DNA of 64,000 nt from Stercorarius parasiticus (Eukaryota; Chordata; Aves; Charadriiformes; Stercorariidae), in NCBI GenBank assembly GCA_013396915.1, contig VWZL01005154.1, positions 1 to 64,000 on the forward strand. The letters run 5' to 3'. Position 1 is the stretch's first letter. Every line of letters begins with the position of its first letter. This document shows positions 12,621-24,810 of this stretch, piece by piece. The translations under genes and the position numbers were made by a program. The notes beneath the pieces are model-generated. The model was not told where the DNA came from. It ran no database searches and worked only from the letters and a program-made list of their open reading frames with translations.

Positions 12621-15061
12621 GGTAAACAGGCCGGCACCCTTTATTTTGGAGGAAGAAAAGACATGAAGAAGTTACAATAATCCCATATAAACAGTATCTA
12701 CACATTTGTATGCTATTTCTATAAATAAAAACTGCTCAGGTACAGGCACTAAAGGAACAAGCAGGCCTGCAGCCACAGAGGAATACACATAAGCCCAGCC
12801 CCGGGGTCACAACTCATTGGCATGAATCATAAGCAATAGCCAGAAGCATCACTAAGAAAAAGATGACAGTGCCACTGAAGGAAGCAACTTAAACTTAAAA
12901 TCGTGATTTCTGTCAGCAGAATTCCTGCAGACTGGAACAGCCTTCCCCTACCTCACTGTCAACAGGCACACCAGGTTATCTCAACTTAAAGAGCATTGCA
13001 AAATAACTACTGGATGTACAGACACAGCCTGTACCTGTCGCAGCAGGGAATGTCCTACCCGTGCTAAAGAAGTCCATTCCTAGTTACATAAGAACACTCA
13101 GTGACCTGAATTTACAAATAACCTTTATTTTGAAAGGAAAGAGAGGGAAACAGACATAAGTAAAACCAAATTTAAAAAGCCATGTAGCTAGGAAATGCAA
13201 CAGAAGCAAATCAGCCCAGGGCATGCACATGACAGCCATATTAGGCATGAACACCCACAGTATCTGCAGAAGCCAAAATTCTTTAAGCAGATCTATTGAT
13301 TTTCTGCGTGTCCTCCGTTCACAGTTGAGCACACAGCACGAGCGCGCCAGGACACGAGTTTGTGTCCCCCATTTTCCCTCTGATATTCTGCCAGGGACCC
13401 TCTGAAACACCGTGTTTCATTGCAGTTCGTTAACATTATCACTAAATACAATGCTTTCAAGAGTACCTTCCAGATGACAGTCACTCCTTGCTTGAACATC
13501 CGCTTAATAGCCTATTCTTCTCCTGCAGGATCCATTTTCTCTGGTTAGCTTCACGGCATGTTTTAACACGGCTAGTTCAAGCTAAGGCTGTCCAAATCAC
13601 CATTTCAATCAACCCACAATATTTCATTACCCACTGCATTTAATCCCTTTATAGTCGTTTCCTACATTTAGCTTAGACAATGTCCATTGAGATTTACAGT
13701 GTTAAAAACTCCATAAAAAAAACAACACAGACATCCCAAAAAAAAACTTACTTCCTTTCTATAAGCCACTTGACTAAAAAGGTAAACCCAAATTATGTGT
13801 CATTACCAGTAATGCCACATATGAGCAACAACAATGCCACTTTGAAGCAGTGAAGTGGGTAAACAGACCTTCTGCTGGTGCACACATTTTTACCCAAGTA
13901 TAAAGAACACTTTTGTCCATAAATTGCTCACAAACACTCTTTGAATACCTCTGTATCCCAAGGATCCCCTATGCAGAATGGCTTTCAGCACAGGAGCCAG
14001 CACTATATACTATTTCTTAAGTGTATGTTGCAAGCAATGACAGCCTGAGAGAAGGCGACGGCTCCAGGAGAGTATCATGTTTTCCCATAATTATAACCTA
14101 TGGGCCATTAGTACTGTAATTGAAGGATTACAGATTATCTGGGAGTGAGTGTTCCTATTAACCTACTGTATAACCTAAACAAAAACAAAAAAACAAAACC
14201 TCAGTCAAGCTAGACATGCTACTATCCCTTACATAGAATAATACTATAGATCCCACTTACTCTGAATTACAGACATCAACTTGTGAGAGATCTACCATTA
14301 AATATAAAACCTGTAATTCAAATAAGATCTACATTATCAGGGCAGAGATTTATCTCTCAGTAAATCAGAAATCTGATTTATGTAGATGACAATCCTAGTG
14401 TAGAAACCTTTGGAAAGAATACCCAAGCAAAATAGCCTTCCTCACATAGGCATTTCCCAGGAATATTAGCAGAGGAAAGAGGAAGCTGACTTATTCCTGC
14501 AGACCAAAAGCATATCAAGGCAAGTCAAAAGGGGCAACCCAGAAGGAGACCTCTCATTTCATCCACCCTTTACCAGCCTCCACCAATTTTCTAAATAGAG
14601 CAGCTATTAAATATTAAACTCCCAAGGGAAGCATACTTCAGAAATATGTTTGACAGCTTGACACAACTCCGTACCAATGCGGGTGACAAGGGAAGGGCTC
14701 TGACTTCAGAGCTGTCAGTCTGCTCCCTCCATAAGCACTGCTTTATCCCTCTTGGGATTCATTTTCTCAATTCATGCAGTGTTAAAACTGTTCCTCTCAT
14801 GGCCCATGCCCCATGAGAGGGTTTCGTTACTGTGACTTGTGCTGGGTGGTATCTTTGCCATCAGTGCAGAAGTATGCCTCCTCTCTCTTTTGTAGCATTT
14901 ATGACTTGCTTTTGCCAAAGCTGTAACATTAGAACAGCAAAGGCATGGATTTTGCTTCATAACCCTCTTTTGTAATGCTGCAGCTTCAGGACTGTCCTAA
15001 GCAGGGCTGATCTATTTTTGTGTAAGTAAGGATGTCTGACCATTTAAAACTGATTTAGCAG

Positions 15062-15091
15062 GAGAATACCAGGCTAGAGAATACCAGGCTA
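15062..15091. repeat. 15-bp perfect tandem duplication
   Basis: The unit GAGAATACCAGGCTA occurs twice back to back (15062-15076 and 15077-15091). It is a minor local duplication with no gene context. Confidence 0.95.
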
Positions 15092-17512
15092 TATTAGTAT
15101 TGTTTTAAAGCTTTGGGAATCATAATCACACGGAGCAAGATGTGGCATGACATGCAAGCTGCCATGCCCCATCATGCCTGATCAGGAAGGCAAGGAGGCA
15201 CACTGGCCCCAAATTCAGCAAGCCCTTCAGTGGCACAAGGGACTGACATTTGACCTAAAAAGCACACGCTTGAGCATCCAGCTTTTACAAAGGCTGGAGG
15301 AAAGCCTCGCAAAAGCACAGAGCGGCACCCCAGAAGCCTCTCCAAATGAGCCCCCAACCCTCATTGAGCCCTACCCTCCTCTTCAGCCACCCCGCTTCAA
15401 TGGGGACCACAAAGCAGCATGTAAAGGCTATTCCAGGGCAAGTACGCACGTTCCACCATCGCTAGTGGTGAACGTGCAGCAGGCACAGCCATGGGAATAA
15501 ACCATAATAAGAAATTACAGGGATCTGACACATTGTTCAAACTCCTAAGACTCATTTCAGGCTCTTCCCACTACCGACAGCCTCCTCTCCCTGGAGCAGA
15601 CTGCAAACATCTTGGCAGCTTCGGGCACTGGGGAAAATGTTACTGTGTTTGTGCAGCGATCAGTATCTAGGACCACTAGCTAACTGGAGGATTTTTTTTT
15701 TAAAACACTAATTTTAAGAACAAGGACTCAGCCACAGCTAGAGGGAGGGGACAGAAAAAAAAAAGTTAATTGCTTCCATAAATATTAACACAACTGCTTC
15801 CTGTGATCTGGCAGAAGGCACAACATGGAAACGGTCTGTCTCCAGAAGGGAAGTCAAAGCACTTGAAGCAATGCAAGTTTCAGACACTCATTTAGCTCTT
15901 TTTTTTTTTTAGTTGCACTGACTCTAATTAAAGTGGAATTTCATACAGCTATTCCCACAGCCGGCGGCACACTGCACAGACAAAAAATTGTTAAACTAAT
16001 TTTAAGCAGTATGGATTTTTTACTTTTTAAAAATTATTTTTTTTTATTTAAGGCAGCAGTGGCCTTAGCTTTCAGTAGGATTCCCATTACTAATTCTCCC
16101 AGAAGCTACCTACAGAAGGTTACTGTCCTCCATTTCAAGCAGTCCGCACAGCTCTTCACCTCTGCTGGAGAACCTGGTCAACTTGACTCTTGAACCAAGG
16201 TCCCACTGATTTTCATCTTTTGGGCAGAGGCAACAGAAGAGCTCTCTGGCTTAGAGGCGAGTTGTTGCAACCTACAGACTTCTGTTTGAGGCATTGTGTA
16301 GACTAAGGTCATCTGACCTCACTGGAGAGGCTTCCTATACCACAAACCACTATCGGAGTTCCTCTCAAACACCATGCAGATTTATAATGGCCTGTTATAA
16401 AACACGCAGACATGGTCTCTACCCAAGGCTGGATGCCCACTGACATGCACCATTCTCAGTCTCTTGGGACAAGAGGTAAGGGATACTGCAGAGATACTCT
16501 GTACACCCCAAGACCACAAAAAAGAGCTGCTGCTGCCACCCACATTGGGGCAGCAGATGAGTGGGACTGTCTGAGAGCACAACTTCAAGTGATCAAGGCT
16601 GAGCTTTACCCAAGCTGAAATAGCTGAAGGCTCCTTTAATGGAGCTTGGGTGCCCTCTTTAAATATCCAGTCCCCACCCACGAAAGCAAGAAATCTGAGC
16701 TCAAACGCCACTCAAATAGACATTCCTCCTAGAGCAGCATCCACATGCCAAGTAGAGTTTTTCAAAGTGGTTAAAATCATTTCAGTGCAATACCACCAAG
16801 GACATCACCAATGGGCTATCTCTGACACCAGCTTAAGGCAGACCATTTCAATGCTCCCAAAATTCACACAGACCAAAGCCTGGGCAGCTAATAACAAAGA
16901 CAGATGGAGCAGGAACATATTGTCATTTTGGACTAGCATAGCACGTTGCATTTTACATACACATTGGAGATGCTACAGCCACTCCTCACAGGCTGCTCAC
17001 TGTCATCCTCAGTTTGCAGAGCAAAATGTTTTCACCCCTTTCCATCTGACGAGTGTTACAGTGGGGAACAGCTTGAGAAAGGCGCTCTGCACAAAACAAA
17101 CACAAGATGGGTACGACAGTTGCCAGCACAGAATTAAATGCTGAAGAAAAGCGACAGCAGCAGAATCATGAAGATCCAGCAGCTTTCTACATCAGGGACG
17201 TGCCGAATGACCAACAAAAGCAGATTTTAAAATACTCCAAACTCACATTAAGAAAAAGCAGCAAAGGCTTAAAACTGATATTCAGAAAGGATGTGTTCAT
17301 TAAAACAAGCAGGATTAAATATTTTTTTGATCCTTCAATTGCTAAACAATCCAACATACCAGAAAAGAAAAAAAAGCCAAAAAACCAATACAAAGAGGAA
17401 ACCTCCAGCTTCATGAGGCCAGGAACCGCACAATATCCAGGAAGGCACAGCTGAAGGGGACTACATGATGTGGCAGGCAGCACGCTGTACAGGAGATGAA
17501 GGAAAGGCCCAA

Positions 17513-17534
17513 TATATATATATATTTATATATA
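17513..17534. repeat. TA-dinucleotide microsatellite
   Basis: A run of TA dinucleotides with one T-rich interruption, on the plus strand inside non-coding DNA. It may be length-polymorphic. Confidence 0.8.
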
Positions 17535-18233
17535 AAGTGCCTATCACCAGGTTGCCAACATCTTTGGCCTGTTCTTACCAAATAACATCACCAAAAATCT
17601 GCCTAAAGAAGGTGCACAGAGCCAGGATTAGACACGGCAGGAGGGCAGACTCACACCATAGACAACAAACAGGACAAGTGGCTGCAGAGCCCGAGGAGAA
17701 GGAAGCAGATATGCAACAAACACAGCAAATCTACAACACCAGAGCAGAAGCTGAGGTGCAAACCAGAAGGGCACAGTCAGTGACTCTGCAGACAGAGGCT
17801 TGGTAACAGAAGGAACTCACAGAGTATCTAAGAAAGGGCAAAAGCAAGGCTGTACACAGCCTGCAGACTCCAGCAATTCCAAGCCGTCAGGTTCCCACTT
17901 GGCCTGATTTTATTCTCTCCTGTGTCCACATTTCTTGAGGAGGAAAAGGGACTTCCTTCTTTGTCAGATGCTCAGTAGTTTCACTCTTCTGTTTCCCTCT
18001 GTGCCGCTGACAGAGGAACCCATGCTGCAAGACAGTCCTGGTCGTCAGAGGACAAAAGCTCTCAAGATACAAAGGAAAAGTCAGAGATACTACCACATGC
18101 ATGCCTGAAACTCCCCTTACAGCTTTGCATCATGTTGCGCAGATCAAGGCTTCAGTAACAGCAAGGTCCAGCACAGCCTCTGTTCAGGCTAATGTCCTAT
18201 GTCCCTCTGTGTTCTCCCCCCCCTCCCCTGGTA

Positions 18234-18495
18234 TAGAATCATAGACTCACAGTGGTTTGGATGAGACCTTCAGAGATCATTGAGTTCAATGCCCCTTTCA
18301 TCTTTCACTAGACCAGGTTGCTCAAAGCCAACCTGACCTTGAACACTTCCAGTGATGAGGGACATCTACAGCAGCTCTGGGCAACCTGTTCCAGTGTCTC
18401 ACACCCTCATCATAAAAAAATGTCTTCTTTATGTCCAATCTAAACCTACCTTCTGGTAGACCTTATGGTCTCCTAAAAGACCCTTAACTGGTCCA
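18234..18495 (-). mobile_element. CR1 LINE 3' end
   Basis: The plus strand starts TAGAATCATAGACTCACAG and continues through GACCAGGTTGCTCAAAGCC, TTGAACACTTCCAGTGATG and GGCAACCTGTTCCAGTG. This is the reverse complement of the CR1 3' region, so the element lies on the minus strand. Only the last 260 bp are present, and they are diverged from the usual consensus. Confidence 0.9.
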
Positions 18496-21416
18496 GGACC
18501 AGAGGCAGCAAATGGCTTTAATCCATGTTTGCCATTTTCCTGGCTCACCAGTGACACATGAGGAGCTAGAGCAATCTGCAGGAAAAGCTACTGTTGCCAC
18601 AACCTCAGAAATCAAAGTGACAAACTAAGGTTTTGCAAGCAATTCTGAAGTGGTAGCACTTGCTGCCATTGCGCTTTTGTTTTCTCAACAATACATCTTG
18701 TCACTTTTCCCTTCGGGAGAAGCTGAAAATAAAGCAGGAAGTTGCCAGTCCAGTTGTTCATACCATTCCACAACTGGTTCATCATTCACTCCAAAAAAGA
18801 GACATTCCCAGGCAAGTGTTTTGCAAGAGCCACGCTTGAACAGGCTCTTGCTTAAAGAAGCAAACACTGAGGAAGGAAAGCTAAAGCAAAATAAACAAAA
18901 CAAAAACAAAAAAAAAAAAAAGAAGCAACCCCCCCATACAACCGGCCATTATTTCTGACTTAGTTGGAAACATTTAATTCCCACGCTACAGAGGCTCACC
19001 CAGATGAGATTTATTCACTCACACTAGTAAAGAAGTCCTCACATGGATTAGATGCAAAGCACTTGATTTACATTACGTCAGTGGCTAAGTAAACTACACT
19101 GATGGGAAGCAACCATTCAGCAAGCAACTCATGGACTTAACTCCAGTGTTCACAGTAATGTTGCTGGCTTTTGTTACCTACGAGCATGCGGAAATCATCT
19201 GGAATCTGGTGTTAGGATGACCTAATGATTAAAGACAAGAAGCAGAGCAGGAGAAAGTAGTTGCAGCAGGTCTGCTTCACAGTACGACATGGCTCAGAGC
19301 TCTCCCTATTAAAATAGTTTCCATTTTAGACCACTGTCTTTCTACCGTCACACATGCAAGACTCACCTAAAATGAAATCCATTTTGGTGACATTTTTTAT
19401 TACAGTTCCACCCTTTCCTTCTCATGCCACAAGAATTACTGATGCCTAACCTGGTACCTCGCACCAATCACAACAAGCACACTGAATCAGCTTTATATCT
19501 AAGGGAAGCAACAAGACCATTACATGCTAGTAGCAGATACTTTGACAGGGCACTCTGCCTGCGTCAGGAAACCTCAGAAATCCTCAGAAAAAAACGGGGC
19601 CTTCAGTTGGCAAGAACTAACACCACCACTTTATCCTCCCAAACCAAGGGGCCTCTTTCCATCTCCTGTCAGCCCCAGCACACATCTGTGCAGGCACACG
19701 CAACTACTCATGTTAACCGAGATGCTAACCCTGCTATAGATGCTGAACTTTCCATCTTAGGTATTGTGCTTCTCCCTGTTCCCTCAGAATAACTACAACC
19801 AAAAAAGCAGAAAAAGCTTGTAACTTAACAAATTGAGAAAAACTAAGGGTAAAAAAAGTAGAGAGGTCTCCTCTCTTGTTGGTGCCTACAGACAATAGCG
19901 CCTGAGCCCCAGGACGAAGGTGGCTTGGTTTCCCACAGGATTGCATCCCTCTGGCTCCAGCACATCAAAGCAGGTTTCCAGATTAAGCTTTTAATCACGT
20001 GGAAGTAACCATGCTCTGCTGTTGTTTAGTTAGCCCCTAGCACATCACGCAGCCCCGTGGCTGTGGTCCAGGTCCTCCTTTTGCCCCAGCTGTCCCACAC
20101 TGCCCTGGTGGCAGCCCATGTCCCCTCCCTGCACATGCCAGTGACCTGAGCCACTGCACAGCCCCCCATCTGTCTCTCTGTGCTGCACACAGGACCTTGT
20201 GGATTTAGGACTACCACCCTAGTATCCCCTACCACAGGTGGGGGAAGCCTGTCTCTAGTCCTGTTGCAATACTACAAGCCATTTCCAGGCCTCAATATCC
20301 CTCTCTTTTTCCACCTAAGACCCAACAGAATCACCATGCTCCACCTGCGCACCCCAAACCAGACAAGTCCTTCCATTAAGAAATCCTGACATCCCCCTCC
20401 ATCAATCTGTGCAGACCCTTTCTGAACCCACAGAAGCATCCAGCACTCACATCACACATGGACACGGAGCCCAGAGCTGCATTCACCATGTGAGACACAA
20501 AATGTCTTGTTCAGGTGCATGTCTATCATCTGCTATTGCCATTGCTTCTTCCAGGTTTGTAGTGGAAGAGCGAGCAGACAGCCACACCCACCCTCCCTCA
20601 CCATGCAGCTTCCAGGCTTCCATCACACCCTGCCTTGCTGCCTTACCACAGCTGAAGAGTCCAGGGCTTTTGCATTAGGAACAACTAAACAGGCATCCCA
20701 GGCCTCTGAGCAGCCTTGCTGCCCTTCTCTGAAATTTTGCTGGTCTGCTACATCTTTTTTGATATGAGAGGACCAAGGCAACAGATAGCATCAAATAGCT
20801 GCACAGATTTATTTATAGAGCATAACAATGCTCTCCCCGTCATTCTCTTTTCTTCCTACTTCCTAGGAGACAATTTGCTTTTTTGACCACTGTTGAGCTC
20901 CAAGCTGTTATCTTCTGAAATCTAACACAATTCCAAGCTCTTCCTCAAACTAGATTTTAATGGGAAGAGACTACACCTGCAGAATGAAGCACAGTGTAAA
21001 AATTCAGTACACAAGGGATATTTTTTCATTTGCCATATCAGATGATTTTACAGGTACTCCAAATAAATCAGTGAATTCAAAATGTCATCTCTGTCTCCTA
21101 TCCAAGCTGCCCTGACTGGCTTTGTTAGAGACCCGCAGTTCAGGCAGCCTTTCTCCCCACCACACCCAAGGCCCACGCTTACACATCTCCCCATACCCCC
21201 ATCCTTCTGCAGGCTGCTTTGAATGAAGACAGGACAACTTGAAACCTGTCTTAGGAACTAGGAACATGAGGAGAAGGCAGTAATCCTCTTTGAAACAAAG
21301 CTGAACACAAACCCTGAGAAAAATGTCTGTCCAAGCCAGGCTGGGAGAGATGATCCTTACTACAGATGTTAGCCCCAACCACTAACAGCTTCGGAAACTT
21401 TCAAAGAAGCACTTGC
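18496..21416. other. non-coding stretch, no gene seen
   Basis: No open frame with recognisable homology. An A-rich tract lies at about 18893-18923. It is likely intron of SLX9 if the candidate exon at 21417-21455 is real. Confidence 0.45.
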
Positions 21417-21455
21417 CTTTCTCTGTAGGTTGCTTCTTCAGCTCTCCATCACTTC
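21417..21455 (-). CDS. SLX9: possible SLX9 micro-exon 3 with GC donor
   Basis: Thirty-nine bases on the minus strand are preceded by TTTAG and followed by GCAAGT, the consensus of the rare GC-AG splice donor. SLX9 exon 2 ends after one base of a codon. In that phase this segment reads SDGELKKQPTEK and ends again after one base. Its composition and place, just after the conserved RSIISSRT segment, suit the less conserved basic linker of SLX9 orthologues. The call rests on phase, splice consensus and position only. It could be chance, because the segment is short and no further exon was found to join it to. Confidence 0.33.
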
Positions 21456-24391
21456 CTAAATCTAAGGCATTCAGAAGAATTGGGATATGGCAGGGCACAG
21501 TCAGCTCACGGCAAACACAGGAACTTAACCGTGGAGAGAAACACATCTCCAGCTGATGGACTAACAGTCCTCATTTACCTCTCTAAATTCCTGGTGTTAG
21601 AATAAAAAGATGACAGGAACCAAGAGTCACCTTATCTATTCCAGAGAAAATTAAGCAGAACAATTTGTCATGAGCACAGATACTTTCACAGCTGGACAAA
21701 AGGTAAAGAACTTCTTCAAAATCTGCCCTGAGTGCCCAGGCCACGTGGGAGAGAGGAAGGAATCACACAAGCATGTCAAATAGGCTGAGGATGGACAGAG
21801 AGAAAGTGAAGAGCCAAAAAGTACATCCTAGCCATAGACGTCGGAGAGGGAGGCCAAGAAACCCGAGAGAAGTAGACAGCTAAAGATGCATCACCATAGT
21901 CACCAAGGACAAGACAGAGAGGAAAGGGAGCTCCACAACCCTCCAAGTCTTCCAGGCAGTCCCACAGGAGTAGGCCTGGCTCACTCTTCCCTCTAAACCA
22001 CCACCTCAAACTGGTCCAGGAGGCACTGCTGCCCCTGCACCATGCTCTGAGGAGATCAGGCTTTCCAGACCTCTTCTGCAGATCCAACCAGCCACTATCC
22101 TCTCTTGAACAGTGAGGGAGCGTGCTGACAGATGGAGCCACAAGCCAACGTGACCACCTCTTCTTCCTTACTTTTCCAGCAACAAGCAATCTCTCAAGCC
22201 TGCATATCCTTATGGGCCAGCTCCACATTTGACAGCTTCAGAATCAGCAGAAAGCACACCAGCTTTGGTGCTCGGGCTCTGTCAAGACAAAAGTTAGGTC
22301 CCCCAGTTCAAGCACAAAGCTCAAATGTGAAAGCCCAAGTGGAGGAAGGAAGAGAGACCGAATAGTAGTAGGAATGTCAAATGTTTTACCCAGAAACATC
22401 TTATGCAGATACCTTAGATCAAGCTGCAACGCCATGGAAGCACAGCCATGGAGTGAGATGATGGCTTTCTTGGGAACTAAACCTCCAAAAGCAGAGGGAT
22501 GCAGGCTCTAAGGAAGAGAGATAACAGAGCCAAAACCTGTAACTGCTAGCAGGGCTTGGTAACCCAGCAGAGTGTTTCCTGCCAAGTCCAAGCCCTGTAA
22601 TGGCTCTCTTGTTTCACTTATGCCCTGCAGACCTCTTTAAGCCCACACTAAAGTCTTTCTGGCTGTCCCTAAAGTGTCACAGCATAAAGCCAAACTGTAA
22701 CACAAAATACAGAGATATCAGCAATCTCAGGTATCGTGAGGCATGTATGCATGTGCACATACATGAAGGACAAATATAAGAGCTTTTTCAACTGCCACAT
22801 AGCATCCTTGACAGAAAAAAAGTCTTCTTCAGCTGTGAAAAGCACAGGAGACAGAGAGAGTAAGACTACCTACAGTCTGCCAACTTGACCTTCTCAGAGC
22901 TTGAAACACAAGTAGGAGAGAAACACTTTTTTGTCTTGCTATTATATCTTAAAATAGCAATGTGTAGGAGAATCCTACTCTATTGTCCTGTGCACTGAGA
23001 CAAGAGGGGATGGGAGGAAGGGGAGGGTAGGGTTGGAGTCAAGTTGTGTTTCCTGCTGAACAGGCTCTCAGCTGACCAGACATCCCAGGAGACAAAGCAC
23101 GTCTGCCTAGAATCTCTTTTCTAACTCCAGGGTGCCACTGCATGCACAGCCTAGTTACAGTTCACTGAATTAACACAAAAAATGAACCGATTTCCATAAT
23201 GAAAAAGCCTCCACATGGCTCCAGAGTGATACAAGAATGAAGAGCACAGCAGCTTGGGAAGATTTAAAAAAAAAAATAAAATATCACTTTTTGCCTCCTT
23301 GAACTGCAGTTTTGAGCCCCCAAATGAACAGCTATTTTTAGCTGATGATCTGTAAAGTGTGAGGAAGCACAAAGCATTGGGGTCAGCATCACTGTCTGCA
23401 GGAAGCCAGCATACAGCCTCAAGAGAGGGTTAAATATAGTCAGGCACCGCACATCTGCATCATCAGTACTGCACAGGGACCAGCAGCAGAGGTCTATTTA
23501 TAAACCAGACTGGTACAGCTGTAGCCTGCAATGAAAGAGTAGGACTGCAGACTGTCATCCTTCAACGACATGCTGTCTAATTTAATTAAAGAGATGGCTA
23601 TGTTCACATGCACACACATATACACACATGTCCTTTTCCCAGGAGAGTTACGAACAGTGAGCTCAATGTTTTGAAAACAATACATTTCACCAAGGTTTCT
23701 GCGCAAAGGGCAAGCATCTCCAATAAATACGTCCTCACACAACCTTCCCGTTCCCTTATTCTGTGACCAAATGTGACCAATGGGCTATGGCTGCTACATC
23801 TCACCACTGCTCAGATAACCACTAGCCTTTGCGTGGTTACTGGGTCTGTTTGTAGCCCTGGACATGAAAACAAAGTCACTGTAGCAGCATTAATCTGCAT
23901 GGAGAGAAGAAAATAATTTAGTTTGCAAACAAGGTATTTGGGAGTCACACGCATCTTCTGCACCAGGAGAGATTGCTGTGCCATCAATTTCCATTCAGAC
24001 AGGTGAAACCCAGTTTCAGATGCGAAGCTCCGTCTGCCACTAAACAGCTAGAGGGATCATTTCCTTGTGCCGCTAGAAAACAAAAGGCTCTACCATCTCC
24101 TCACTGTTCCCACTCTCACTCCCAATACTCCCTGGTGAGCTGGACTCTCCTGTCCAGGAGTCTGAGCCAGGGACCTAGGAACAGGACAGGACAGGAGGAG
24201 AGAACTGGCTGCAATCAGGCTGCCATGGGTAAAGCACTCTTGATGCACAACAAGCAACTTTCTGATAAAATATTGGGGTATGAACGGCAGCTGCTGGTGA
24301 AGCAAAAACAGCCACAGAGGAAGCCTGCAGATCAGGTCACAGCCTGTGCTCTGCTGTCCCCTCAGCCCCTGGGGGCCATAAGCCTTTGGCT

Positions 24392-24429
24392 GCATGAGGA
24401 CATCCCACAGGCATAAGGACATCCCACAG
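24392..24429. repeat. 19-bp tandem duplication
   Basis: The unit GCATGAGGACATCCCACAG is followed directly by the same unit with one change (G to A at the fifth base). It lies in probable SLX9 intronic DNA. Confidence 0.93.
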
Positions 24430-24701
24430 GTGGAGGGGTCCAGCTGCGCTGCACAGCCCAGCCCAGCAGCCGTGAGGCTGCCTGAAGCTAGTTCCCCACC
24501 GAGAGAGCACTAAGTACATACCTGTGTTTCTGCCTCCTCCAATACCAAACAGAAACCACTTTTAAAAGCCCCTGCAGGAACATAGGAAGCTGTGTTTGGG
24601 TTTGATTCTCCTGAGCTTGCTCTGACAGCCACTGCAAACACAGTCCCCAGTGTCTTTACTTACAACCTAATTTGTCACTCATTCAAAATGTAACAACAAA
24701 C

Positions 24702-24810
24702 CTGTTCTGGAGGAAATGATGCTTCTGGAGTCCAACTCAAGCTTCTTCACTAGAGTATCAGGGTCAATCTTCAGGCCGGAAAAGACACCAAAAAATGACA
24801 CGCCCCAGTC
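24702..24810 (-). CDS. SLX9: SLX9 exon 2
   Basis: This exon encodes DWGVSFFGVFSGLKIDPD and then TLVKKLELDSRSIISSRT. It matches the conserved core of SLX9/FAM207A, in which human has a KDW..., a KID.. segment, V-K-L-x-L-D and a following RSV-type stretch. The acceptor is ATAAG before GAC and the donor is ACAG/GTTTG. It starts in phase 0, so exon 1 (ending in AAG) gives the conserved KDW across the junction. It ends after one base of the next codon. Confidence 0.85.

Larger units (their letters stand above)
12621..18233. other. non-coding stretch, probable SLX9 intron or 3' flank
   Basis: No supported gene. It contains a 15-bp tandem duplication (15062-15091), a short TA-rich stretch near 17513-17534, and a 117-codon open frame on the plus strand (15147-15500) that matches no family I recognise and lacks supporting features. 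Confidence 0.5.

Noticed and set aside
24090..24422. 110-codon minus-strand frame near SLX9 exon 2.
   Set aside because: It includes the 19-bp tandem duplication, does not resemble SLX9 and has no fitting splice sites.
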